In this document: piece by piece, positions 6,478-12,682 of the stretch
How positions within the stretch are numbered: the first letter of the stretch is position 1
How the letters are laid out: every line of letters begins with the position of its first letter
Translations under genes and position numbers: made by a program
The notes under the pieces: generated by a model
Told to the model about the DNA's origin: nothing
Databases searched by the model: none
The model's input: the letters and a program-made list of their open reading frames with translations, nothing else
Source of the DNA: Rikenella sp.
Lineage (GTDB): Bacteria; Bacteroidota; Bacteroidia; Bacteroidales; Rikenellaceae
NCBI GenBank assembly: GCA_029054535.1
Contig: JAIDFC010000207.1
Span: 1,291-13,972 of the forward strand
Length of the DNA stretch: 12,682 bases
Reading direction: 5' to 3'

Positions 6478-7041
6478 ATGAACGACATAATCGAAAGCAT
6501 GCGGCGCGGCGAGCGACCGCAGGAGACGGATCCCGATTTCCCCCGTTTGTGCGAGGAGGTGGAGAAGACACGCCGGCTCGTCGGCGAGCTCAACACGGGT
6601 TATCATTCGCCCGACGAGGTGCGGGCTCTGCTCGAACAGATCTGGGGACAGCCGCTGGATGCCTCTGTGCGGATGTTCCCGCCGTTCTACACGGCTTTCG
6701 GCAAACTGACCCGCGTAGGCAAAGAGGTGTTCGTCAACTTCGGCTGCACGTTCCTCGACCAGGGCGGCATCACGCTCGAAGACGACGTCTTCATCGGCCC
6801 GGGAGCCAAAATCCTCACGGAACACCATCCCGAAGAACCGGCCTTGCGGCATCGGCTGCTGGTCAAGCCCGTAGTCGTCCGCCGCAACGCATGGATCGGA
6901 GCCGGCGCGATGATTCTGCCGGGCGTTACGGTCGGCGAAAACGCGATCGTCGCAGCCGGAGCCGTCGTGCGGAAAGACGTGCCCGACAATACCGTCGTGG
7001 CGGGCGTGCCGGCCAAGATCTTGAGGACTCTAAATCTTTGA
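6478..7041 (+). CDS. Maltose/galactoside O-acetyltransferase-like protein (left-handed beta-helix)
   Basis: This 187-residue protein of the LacA/Maa/NodL acetyltransferase family should move an acetyl group from acetyl-CoA to a hydroxyl of a sugar or related acceptor in the cytoplasm. An N-terminal helical part (1-60, CEEVEKTRRLVGELN) is typical of the family. Hexapeptide repeats follow: VFVNFGCTFLDQGGITLEDD, VFIGPGAKILTEHHP, AWIGAGAMILPGVTVGENA and IVAAGAVVRKDVPDNTVVAG, ending VPAKILRTL. The catalytic histidine is probably His117 in TEHHPEEP, aligned with the GHP motif of LacA. The first base-paired start from the promoter is ATG 6478. The stop at 7041 is only 3 bp from the next start, so it is co-transcribed with the aldo-keto reductase. 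The acceptor cannot be inferred. Confidence 0.9.
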   Translation: MNDIIESMRRGERPQETDPDFPRLCEEVEKTRRLVGELNTGYHSPDEVRALLEQIWGQPLDASVRMFPPFYTAFGKLTRVGKEVFVNFGCTFLDQGGITLEDDVFIGPGAKILTEHHPEEPALRHRLLVKPVVVRRNAWIGAGAMILPGVTVGENAIVAAGAVVRKDVPDNTVVAGVPAKILRTLNL

Positions 7042-7044
7042 ACG

Positions 7045-7980
7045 ATGACGAAAAAGGGATTCGGATACACATTGCTTGTAACGGCGTTGTTGTCTTGCCG
7101 CATACCGGTTCGAACACAACCCGACAGTACGATGAATACGAACGCCGGGGCGTTCGACCTCTCGAAAGGGACGAACGGCGATGCCCCTACGATCCAGTTA
7201 AGCAGCGGGTACGACATGCCGGTTGTCGGGTTGGGGACCTACAGCCTGCACGGGCCTACCTGCATCAACTCCTTGAAAACGGCCCTTGCGGCCGGTTTCC
7301 GCAAGTTCGACACGGCGTCCATCTACGGCAACGAGGAGGAGGTAGGCCAAGGCATCCGCGAGTCGGGCGTGCCGCGCGAGGAGATCTTCGTAGCGACCAA
7401 ACTCTACCCCGATCAATACGCCGCCCCGGAAGCCGCCATCGAGGAGTGCCTGCGCAAGCTCGACATCGGCTATATCGACCTGATGCTGTTGCACCATCCG
7501 GGAACGAACGACGTGAGGGCATACAAGGCGATGGAGAAATATGTGGCGGCGGGTAAAATCCGCTCGATCGGCGTATCGTGCTACTATATCAGGGAGATCG
7601 ACGAATTTCTGCCGAAAGTAACGATCAAGCCCGTATTGGTTCAAAACGAGGTGCATCCCTATTACCAGGACACGGAAGTAATGGAACATCTCCATAACCT
7701 CGGCATCGTCGTCGAGGCATGGTATCCGCTCGGCGGTCGGGGGCATCAAAAGGAACTCCTGAACGACCCGGTACTCTCCCGTATTGCCGCCGCACACAAT
7801 AAGTCCGTAGCGCAGATTATCCTCCGATGGGACTTGCAGCGGGGCGTGGTCGTCATTCCCGGTTCGAGCAACCCCGACCATATCGGGGAGAACATCTCGA
7901 TTTTCGATTTCTCGCTGACCGACGACGAAATGGCGCAGATCGCCGCCCTCGACCGGAACGAGAAGCACGATTGGTATTAG
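7045..7980 (+). CDS. Aldo-keto reductase, DkgA-like, with lipoprotein signal
   Basis: This 311-residue NAD(P)H-dependent reductase of aldehydes or ketones has the catalytic tetrad Asp89 and Tyr94 (FDTASIYGNE), Lys119 (VATKLYP) and His150 (YIDLMLLHHP). Family signatures include SIGVSCYYIREIDEFL and a C-terminal GVVVIPGSSNPDHIGEN. The usual IPKS cofactor motif reads IPGS, losing the lysine that often contacts the NADPH 2'-phosphate, so cofactor preference may differ. The N-terminus MTKKGFGYTLLVTALLSC is a lipoprotein-type signal with the lipobox LLSC (Cys18), followed by a linker before the barrel begins at about residue 48. If ATG 7045 is used, the enzyme would be exported and lipidated. ATG 7132 (residue 30) would give a cytoplasmic form. 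The 3 bp gap after the acetyltransferase favours 7045. Confidence 0.88.
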   Translation: MTKKGFGYTLLVTALLSCRIPVRTQPDSTMNTNAGAFDLSKGTNGDAPTIQLSSGYDMPVVGLGTYSLHGPTCINSLKTALAAGFRKFDTASIYGNEEEVGQGIRESGVPREEIFVATKLYPDQYAAPEAAIEECLRKLDIGYIDLMLLHHPGTNDVRAYKAMEKYVAAGKIRSIGVSCYYIREIDEFLPKVTIKPVLVQNEVHPYYQDTEVMEHLHNLGIVVEAWYPLGGRGHQKELLNDPVLSRIAAAHNKSVAQIILRWDLQRGVVVIPGSSNPDHIGENISIFDFSLTDDEMAQIAALDRNEKHDWY

Positions 7981-8012
7981 TAATCGTATCATAAATAAAT
8001 CAAAACAAAGGA

Positions 8013-8119
8013 ATGCCCCGCCGCGAAGCCCCAAAAGAATGGGTGCGGCAACCGTAGCCGCAACATGGGGCGCAAGCGGATTGGCCGCGGCAGACGATTT
8101 AACTTCGCATAACAGGAAA
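8013..8119 (+). pseudogene. Frameshifted remnant of a Tat signal peptide
   Basis: From ATG 8013 the frame reads MPRREAPK and then stops at 8055-8057. The frame of the flavodoxin gene, entered at 8036, reads RMGAATVAATWGASGLAAA directly up to the flavodoxin. Joined by adding one base in the run CCCCAAAA at 8029-8036, they form MPRREAPKRMGAATVAA plus a hydrophobic, Ala-rich h-region ending AAA. That is the layout of a twin-arginine leader (RRExxKRMG). The coding is therefore broken by a single-base deletion or a sequencing error. The intact form would target a folded cofactor protein to the periplasm. Confidence 0.5.
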
Positions 8120-8686
8120 ATGAAAGCATTGGCCATCAACGGCAGTTCACGCAGGGACGGCAACACGGCGGATATGCTGAATCTGGTATTGGGCGAGCTG
8201 GAAAAGGCGGGTTGCGAGACGGAACACATACAATTGGCAGGACATACGATAAATCCCTGCCAAGCCTGCTTCGCCTGTGCGGGAAAGAGTAATTGCGTGT
8301 TCGGCGACGACATCTTTCAGGAACTATACCGCAAGATGAGCGAAGCCGACGCCATCGTTGTCGGTTCACCGACCTATTCGGCCGACGTCTCGTCCACGCT
8401 CAAAGCGGTTATCGACCGAGCGAGCGTGGTGAGCGATACCAATCCGGGCATGTTCCGCCACAAGGTAGGCGGCGCGGTCGCCGTCGCCCGGCGTGCCGGA
8501 GCCGTGAATGTCGTCGACACCATCCACCGTTTCTTCCTCAACAAGGAGATGTATGTCGCGGGTTCCACCTATTGGAACATCGCTTACGGACGTCTGCCCG
8601 GCGAGGCGATGAACGACGCGGAGGGTGTCGCCTGCATGAAGAACCTCGGACAGAATATCGCGTGGCTGTTGAAAAAGTTCAGATAA
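8120..8686 (+). CDS. Flavodoxin-fold NAD(P)H-dependent reductase, iron-sulfur flavoprotein type
   Basis: This 188-residue FMN-binding protein starts at ATG 8120 with MKALAINGSSRRDGNT, whose GSSRRDGNT is the FMN phosphate loop. A compact Cys motif CX2CX2CX5C (Cys47, 50, 53, 59: CQACFACAGKSNC) resembles the one that binds a 4Fe-4S cluster in archaeal iron-sulfur flavoproteins. A second FMN-contact segment is ADAIVVGSPTYSADVSSTLK. It probably transfers electrons from NAD(P)H to an unknown acceptor. The frame extends to ATG 8039, which would add a hydrophobic Ala-rich stretch left from a broken Tat leader. I choose 8120 because the flavodoxin fold begins exactly there and an AGG lies just upstream. 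It follows the aldo-keto reductase in the same direction with no terminator seen, so it is likely in the same transcript. Confidence 0.85.
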   Translation: MKALAINGSSRRDGNTADMLNLVLGELEKAGCETEHIQLAGHTINPCQACFACAGKSNCVFGDDIFQELYRKMSEADAIVVGSPTYSADVSSTLKAVIDRASVVSDTNPGMFRHKVGGAVAVARRAGAVNVVDTIHRFFLNKEMYVAGSTYWNIAYGRLPGEAMNDAEGVACMKNLGQNIAWLLKKFR

Positions 8687-9076
8687 AAAATATCCTTTTT
8701 ATCGGCAATCTGGGCATGCAGGATGTCATGCAGGTCGTTGGGAGCGGATATGCAGCGGTGAGTTACCGGTCGATTTTCCCGCTGACGTTTCGATTCTTGG
8801 GAAGCTATCAGGTATCGGCGAAGTGGAGAACATGATCGCCCTGTCGTCCTATATGGCGACTCTTCTGACGATGTCGCTGTCGATGGGGCCGGTTTGCGAG
8901 AATCCGATCCTCTCGTGGTTGCTTGAATTCGCCCGATTAGAATTCCTCTCGTTCGACTTCATACACCGTTGCCGCTATATCCACTCTCGAAAAAGAGATT
9001 TCCAGTCGTTCTACGACCTCCTTACCGACCCTGTTTCAATTACATTCCGAACGCCCGTTTTATCCGATTTTCTTCG

Positions 9077-9084
9077 TATCTTTG
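9077..9084 (+). promoter_or_regulatory. -7 box of the suf operon promoter
   Basis: TATCTTTG fits the Bacteroidota -7 consensus TAnnTTTG perfectly. A weak -33 candidate is TTTT at 9058-9061, with a rather short 15 bp spacer. Transcription would start near 9090, giving a sufB leader of about 105 bases. Confidence 0.5.
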
Positions 9085-9104
9085 TCAGATTGAGCGGGCC
9101 GGTC

Positions 9105-9119
9105 GTGCCGGATCGGCAC
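9105..9119 (+). promoter_or_regulatory. Palindrome in the suf leader, candidate operator
   Basis: GTGCCG-GAT-CGGCAC is a perfect inverted repeat with 6-base arms, about 15-30 bases after the predicted suf transcription start. It could be an operator for an iron or redox repressor, or a leader hairpin. A weaker hairpin GGCCG(9143-9147)/CGGCC(9161-9165) lies nearer sufB. It does not resemble the E. coli IscR sites I know. Confidence 0.3.
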
Positions 9120-9195
9120 ATCGTTTGCAGCAGGGAAGCGATGGCCGGAACACCCCTTTTCGGCCCCTTATCCGTTACCCGTCTTTTTCACCCTT

Positions 9196-10641
9196 ATGGA
9201 AGAGAGAGAGATCATCGAAAACGCCGCACAAGGCGATTACAAATACGGTTTCACGAGCGACATCGCGACCGAGACCATCGGCCGCGGCCTCGACGAGCAG
9301 ACCGTTCGACGCATCTCCGCGTTGAAAGAGGAGCCGGAGTGGCTGTTGGAATTTCGCCTGCGGGCTTTTCGGAAGTGGCAGACCATGCGGATGCCCGACT
9401 GGGCGCACCTGGAGATTCCGGAGATCGATTACCAGGATATCATCTACTACGCCGCGCCGAAAAAGGAGAAACGGCTCAAGAACAGCATGGAAGAGGTCGA
9501 TCCGGAGCTTCGCGCGACTTTCGAGAAGCTCGGGATCCCGCTCGACGAACAGAAAGCGTTGGCCGGCGTGGCGGTCGATGCCGTGATCGACTCCGTCTCC
9601 GTGAAGACCACCTTTCAGACACAACTGGCCGAACAGGGAATCATCTTTTGTTCGTTTTCCGAAGCCGTGCGAGAACATCCGGAACTCGTTCGGAAGTATC
9701 TGGGGACTGTGGTGCCGCCGACCGACAACTTTTTCGCCGCATTGAATTCGTCGGTGTTTTCGGACGGCTCGTTCTGCTACATTCCGAAAGGGGTGCGGTG
9801 TCCGATGGAGCTTTCTACTTACTTCCGGATCAACGCCGCCGGGACGGGACAGTTCGAACGGACCTTGATCGTAGCCGACGAGGGGGCGTATGTCAGTTAT
9901 TTGGAGGGGTGCACCGCGCCGATGCGGGACGAAAACCAGTTGCATGCGGCCATTGTAGAGATCGTCGTCGAGCGGGACGCCGAGGTGAAATACTCGACCG
10001 TACAAAACTGGTACCCGGGCGACAAGGAGGGACGCGGCGGCGTCTTTAACTTCGTAACCAAGCGGGGGATTTGCCGGGGGGCGAACGCCAAACTCAGCTG
10101 GACCCAGGTCGAGACCGGATCGGCTATTACGTGGAAATATCCGTCGTGCATTCTGGCGGGCGAGAATAGCGTCGGAGAGTTTTACTCCGTGGCCTTGACC
10201 GGCAACCGGCAGCAGGCCGACACGGGGACCAAGATGATCCACCTCGGGCGGAACAGCCGGAGCCGGATCGTGTCGAAAGGCATATCGGCCGGTTTTTCAC
10301 AAAACTCGTACCGCGGACTGGTTCGGGTGGCCAAAACCGCGACCGGCTGTCGGAACTACTCGCAGTGCGACTCGCTGTTGATCGGCGACCGGTGCGGGGC
10401 GCATACCTTTCCGTACATCGAGTGCGGTAACTCGTCCAGCACCGTGGAACACGAGGCCACGACCTCGAAGATCAGCGAAGAGCAGCTCTTCTATTGCAAC
10501 CAGCGCGGAATTTCGACCGAAGAGGCCGTGGGACTGATCGTCAACGGATATGCCCGAGAGGTGCTCAACCAGCTGCCGATGGAGTTCGCCGTCGAGGCTC
10601 AGAAACTATTGGCTTTGTCGCTGGAAGGGAGCGTGGGATAA
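9196..10641 (+). CDS. sufB: Fe-S cluster assembly scaffold SufB
   Basis: SufB is the scaffold subunit of the cytoplasmic SufBC2D complex that builds nascent Fe-S clusters for transfer to apoproteins. The 481-residue length is close to E. coli SufB (about 495). Family blocks are seen throughout: GDYKYGF near the N-terminus, WLLEFRLRAF, the central KGVRCPMELSTYFRINA, EGCTAP, and the C-terminal beta-helix core YSQCDSLLIGDRCGAHTFPY, EHEATTSKI, LFYCNQRGIS and MEFAVEAQKLLALSLEGSVG. Cys391 in QCDS appears to match the catalytic/persulfide cysteine of E. coli SufB (Cys405), and the His-Glu of VEHEATTS matches the conserved cluster-site residues. The ATG at 9196 precedes MEEREIIENAA, and the frame has no better start. 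It is first of three genes, with a 33 bp gap to sufC. Confidence 0.96.
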   Translation: MEEREIIENAAQGDYKYGFTSDIATETIGRGLDEQTVRRISALKEEPEWLLEFRLRAFRKWQTMRMPDWAHLEIPEIDYQDIIYYAAPKKEKRLKNSMEEVDPELRATFEKLGIPLDEQKALAGVAVDAVIDSVSVKTTFQTQLAEQGIIFCSFSEAVREHPELVRKYLGTVVPPTDNFFAALNSSVFSDGSFCYIPKGVRCPMELSTYFRINAAGTGQFERTLIVADEGAYVSYLEGCTAPMRDENQLHAAIVEIVVERDAEVKYSTVQNWYPGDKEGRGGVFNFVTKRGICRGANAKLSWTQVETGSAITWKYPSCILAGENSVGEFYSVALTGNRQQADTGTKMIHLGRNSRSRIVSKGISAGFSQNSYRGLVRVAKTATGCRNYSQCDSLLIGDRCGAHTFPYIECGNSSSTVEHEATTSKISEEQLFYCNQRGISTEEAVGLIVNGYAREVLNQLPMEFAVEAQKLLALSLEGSVG

Positions 10642-10674
10642 CATACGATACAAGAACAGAAACCAGAGAAACAT

Positions 10675-11451
10675 ATGGATCGCAATATATTAGAGATCAA
10701 AGGCCTGCACGCTACGGTGGCCGACGAAGGGAAAGAGATTCTGCGCGGGATCGACCTGACGGTCCGGGCGGGCGAAGTGCATGCCATCATGGGACCGAAC
10801 GGATCGGGGAAGTCGACCCTGGCATCGGTTTTGGCCGGTAACGAACGGTTTGCGGTAACCGCCGGAAGCGTCGATTTCTGCGGCATGAACCTGCTGGAGA
10901 TGAGCATCGAAGAGCGGGCGGCAAGAGGGCTTTTCCTCGGGTTTCAATACCCTGTCGAGATACCGGGCGTTTCGATGGCCAATTTCCTCCGGCTGGCGAT
11001 CAACCAGCAACGCGCTTTCCGGGGCGAGGAGCCGATCGGCGCGGGCGAGTTTTTGAAATTGATGCGTGAAAAGAGCGAGATCGTGGAGCTGGGAGATAAG
11101 TTGATGAACCGGGCTGTGAACGAAGGTTTTTCGGGCGGCGAGAAGAAACGGAACGAGATTTTCCAGATGGCCGTTCTGGAGCCGCAGTTAGCGGTGCTGG
11201 ACGAGACCGACAGCGGTCTGGACATCGACGCGCTGCGGGTGGTAGCGACCGGCGTGGCGCGGCTCAAGCGACCGGACAACGCCACGATCGTCATTACCCA
11301 CTACCAACGGCTGCTGGATTACATCGTACCGGATGTCGTCCACGTGCTCTACCACGGGCGGATCATCTACTCGGCTGGCAAGGAGTTGGCGCGAGAGTTG
11401 GAGGAACGGGGCTACGACTGGCTGATCCGCCAGTACGGAGACAACGCATAA
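10675..11451 (+). CDS. sufC: Fe-S cluster assembly ATPase SufC
   Basis: SufC is the ABC-type ATPase that drives conformational change of the SufB-SufD dimer during cluster assembly; it is soluble and not a transporter. The 258 residues contain Walker A GPNGSGKST (40-48, Lys46), a Q-loop around GFQYPVEIPG, the SufC-type signature FSGGEKKRNEI (Ser153), Walker B with LDETDSGLDID (Asp176, Glu177), and the H-loop histidine His209 in VITHYQRLLDYI. FQYPVEIPGVS and the ETDSGLDIDAL variant of Walker B are typical of SufC and separate it from transporter ATPases. It lies 33 bp after sufB and 28 bp before sufD, and is surely co-transcribed. Confidence 0.97.
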   Translation: MDRNILEIKGLHATVADEGKEILRGIDLTVRAGEVHAIMGPNGSGKSTLASVLAGNERFAVTAGSVDFCGMNLLEMSIEERAARGLFLGFQYPVEIPGVSMANFLRLAINQQRAFRGEEPIGAGEFLKLMREKSEIVELGDKLMNRAVNEGFSGGEKKRNEIFQMAVLEPQLAVLDETDSGLDIDALRVVATGVARLKRPDNATIVITHYQRLLDYIVPDVVHVLYHGRIIYSAGKELARELEERGYDWLIRQYGDNA

Positions 11452-11479
11452 CACACCGGCTTCTCACAGGACACTCACG

Positions 11480-12595
11480 ATGGACAGGATACTGAAAGAG
11501 CGTTACAAATACACGCCGTTGGCTCGGCTCGACGGCTTCACGGCGCTTCGGGGGGCACAGGCCGAGATCGAGATCGAAGCAAACACATGCCTCTACCGGC
11601 GCGAAGCGGCGACGACCGAGGAGATGACCGAACTGCTGTCGACAGCCGAACGGACGAACGAAAACGGAGAATCCTCACTGGTCGGCGATCCGCTGATTGC
11701 GGGTAACTTAGCTGTGGCGGACGGCGAGGCCCAGGGACTGAGGATCGATATTCCGGACCGGTTTCAAGCGGCGGGGGTGCTGTACGTACACCTGCGCTAT
11801 CCGGCATCGGCGGCGATGGAGGGCGGGGTGAGGTATACGCAACGGAATGTGATTCGGGTGGGACGGGATGCGGCGGTACGGATCGCCGTGTACCATCACC
11901 CGTTCGCGAACCAGGATGCGACATCGGTCGTCAATTCGCTGACCTGCATCGAAGCGGCCTCGGGAGCGGAGGTCGAAGTGATCGAAGTGGCGGAGACTCG
12001 GGCGACCTATTTCGGAACGATCATAAGCCGGTTGCATCGGGACGCGCGGGTGAAAACCACCGTGATCGACCTCGACAACGCGTTTTTGCGGCGCAACCAG
12101 TTCGTTGCGCTGTCGGAAACCGGGGCTGACTGCCGGCTCGAAGGGGTCTACGTGGCGGATGAGGAGCAACATGCCGACAACTACATCCGTATGCGCCACC
12201 TGGCGGGCCACTGCACGAGTCGCCAACTGTTCAAAGGGGTGGTGGCAGATGCCGCGCATGCGGCTTTCACGGGACATATCTACGTGGCTCGGGATGCTCA
12301 ACACACAGAAGCTCTACAAGAAAACCACAACATCGTCCTGACCGACGGAGCACGAATCGATACGCGTCCACAGCTGGAAATCTACGCCGACGACGTGAAA
12401 TGCAACCACGGGGCGACGATCGGTCGACTCGACCCGGAAGCGATCTACTACATGCGACAACGAGGCATCCCGACCGATGCGGCAAAACGTCTCCAACTCG
12501 AAGGTTTCGCTAACGAAATCATCGACCGCAGCAGAATCGAGGAACTGAACCACTTACTCCACGAAAAAATCGCCAAACGATTATTACATATTTAA
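11480..12595 (+). CDS. sufD: Fe-S cluster assembly protein SufD, short N-terminus
   Basis: SufD is the SufB paralogue that pairs with SufB and SufC in the SufBC2D scaffold and helps iron acquisition. The C-terminal half has the family core: HVDN-like QHADNYIRMRHLAGHCTSR, LFKGVVAD, AFTGHIYVARDAQHTEA, and PQLEIYADDVKCNHGATIG with Cys308 and His310, equivalent to E. coli Cys358 and His360. It ends YYMRQRGIPTDAAKRLQLEG and FANEIID. At 371 residues it is shorter than many SufD proteins (about 420-450). It starts directly at KERYKYTPLARL, where Bacteroides SufD has some 45 residues before the equivalent EKYKYT. No suitable upstream start is visible because sufC ends 28 bp earlier. The loss is N-terminal only, so function is probably kept. 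Confidence 0.92.
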   Translation: MDRILKERYKYTPLARLDGFTALRGAQAEIEIEANTCLYRREAATTEEMTELLSTAERTNENGESSLVGDPLIAGNLAVADGEAQGLRIDIPDRFQAAGVLYVHLRYPASAAMEGGVRYTQRNVIRVGRDAAVRIAVYHHPFANQDATSVVNSLTCIEAASGAEVEVIEVAETRATYFGTIISRLHRDARVKTTVIDLDNAFLRRNQFVALSETGADCRLEGVYVADEEQHADNYIRMRHLAGHCTSRQLFKGVVADAAHAAFTGHIYVARDAQHTEALQENHNIVLTDGARIDTRPQLEIYADDVKCNHGATIGRLDPEAIYYMRQRGIPTDAAKRLQLEGFANEIIDRSRIEELNHLLHEKIAKRLLHI

Positions 12596-12637
12596 CCGTT
12601 CTCTTTTCTGTAATCGTTCATTGTGCTGGAGGGAACT

Positions 12638-12661
12638 GTTCTCTTTGTGAACAAAGAGAAC
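12638..12661. repeat. Perfect palindrome downstream of sufD
   Basis: Arms GTTCTCTTTGT (12638-12648) and ACAAAGAGAAC (12651-12661) are exact reverse complements around a 2-base centre, 43 bp after the sufD stop. The following plus-strand sequence has no T-run, and TTTTTCT precedes the hairpin when read on the minus strand. It is therefore not a standard intrinsic terminator for suf. It could be a dispersed repeat, a factor-binding site or a cruciform-forming end signal. A weak partial copy (gttctctttt) lies at 12599-12608. Confidence 0.6.
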
Positions 12662-12682
12662 CAGAAAAACTTCGGGCGATAC

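Larger units (their letters stand above)
8687..9195. other. 509 bp intergenic region before suf, with unexplained open frame
   Basis: No gene can be supported here. One plus-strand frame is free of stops from 8673 and runs on into sufB out of frame. Its reading at about 8760-8940 (ELPVDFPADVSILGKLSGIG, then ENMIALSSYMATLLTMSLSM) looks more protein-like than chance but has no good start and no family I recognise, so it may be a decayed gene. The last 120 bp contain the suf promoter and leader, listed separately. I see no tRNA or obvious terminator. Confidence 0.4.

Noticed and set aside
9105..9119. IscR-type binding site in the suf leader
   Set aside because: The palindrome does not fit the E. 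coli IscR type 1 or type 2 consensus as I know them, so no regulator is named.
8823..10049. 408-codon plus-strand frame running through the suf leader into sufB
   Set aside because: From 9196 onward it is an out-of-frame shadow of sufB with Arg-rich composition. Only the part before 9076 merits a second look.

Overview
The window looks like a chromosomal segment of a Bacteroidota member, most likely a gut Bacteroidales of the Alistipes/Rikenellaceae kind (an inference). The basis is GC-rich codon use, -7 boxes of the Bacteroidota form TAnnTTTG without clear Shine-Dalgarno sites, the style of the GyrA, SufBCD and AraC-type proteins, and C-terminal protein cassettes with the GYSWSST...RCLQE pattern typical of Bacteroidota surface-protein domains.

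Layout. (1) Positions 1-930, read on the minus strand, hold a tandem array of start-less 3' gene cassettes: one partial at the left edge and four complete. Each encodes a variable 61-68 residue C-terminal segment starting PAPG and ending RCLQE-stop, and the cassettes are separated by 13-34 bp spacers. The first 77 bases of the window are identical to 853-929, which suggests recent copying between cassettes. A decayed cassette end lies at about 1065-1090. The array continues past the left edge, and no expressed parent gene is in view. (2) 1256-5169 (+): gyrA, then a signal-peptide-bearing TPR protein, closed by a strong intrinsic terminator at 5208-5242. (3) 5419-8686: an AraC-family regulator (-) divergent from a co-directional set of sugar O-acetyltransferase-like protein, DkgA-like aldo-keto reductase with a lipoprotein signal, and an iron-sulfur-type flavodoxin reductase whose Tat signal peptide appears broken by a frameshift. 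The divergent region has a perfect -7 box and two inverted repeats. This could be a small inducible carbonyl/redox module, loosely like E. coli YqhC-YqhD-DkgA, but the substrate cannot be read from sequence. (4) 8687-9195: a 509 bp gap with the likely suf promoter and leader. (5) 9196-12595 (+): sufB-sufC-sufD, the Fe-S assembly scaffold and its ATPase, followed by a perfect 11-bp-arm palindrome.

The strongest candidate for something undescribed is the silent cassette array. It looks like a reservoir for diversifying the C-terminus of a surface protein, parked beside the core gene gyrA. Whether it works by gene conversion, site-specific recombination or a link to a diversity-generating retroelement cannot be decided here, because neither the recipient gene nor any recombinase or reverse transcriptase lies in the window.
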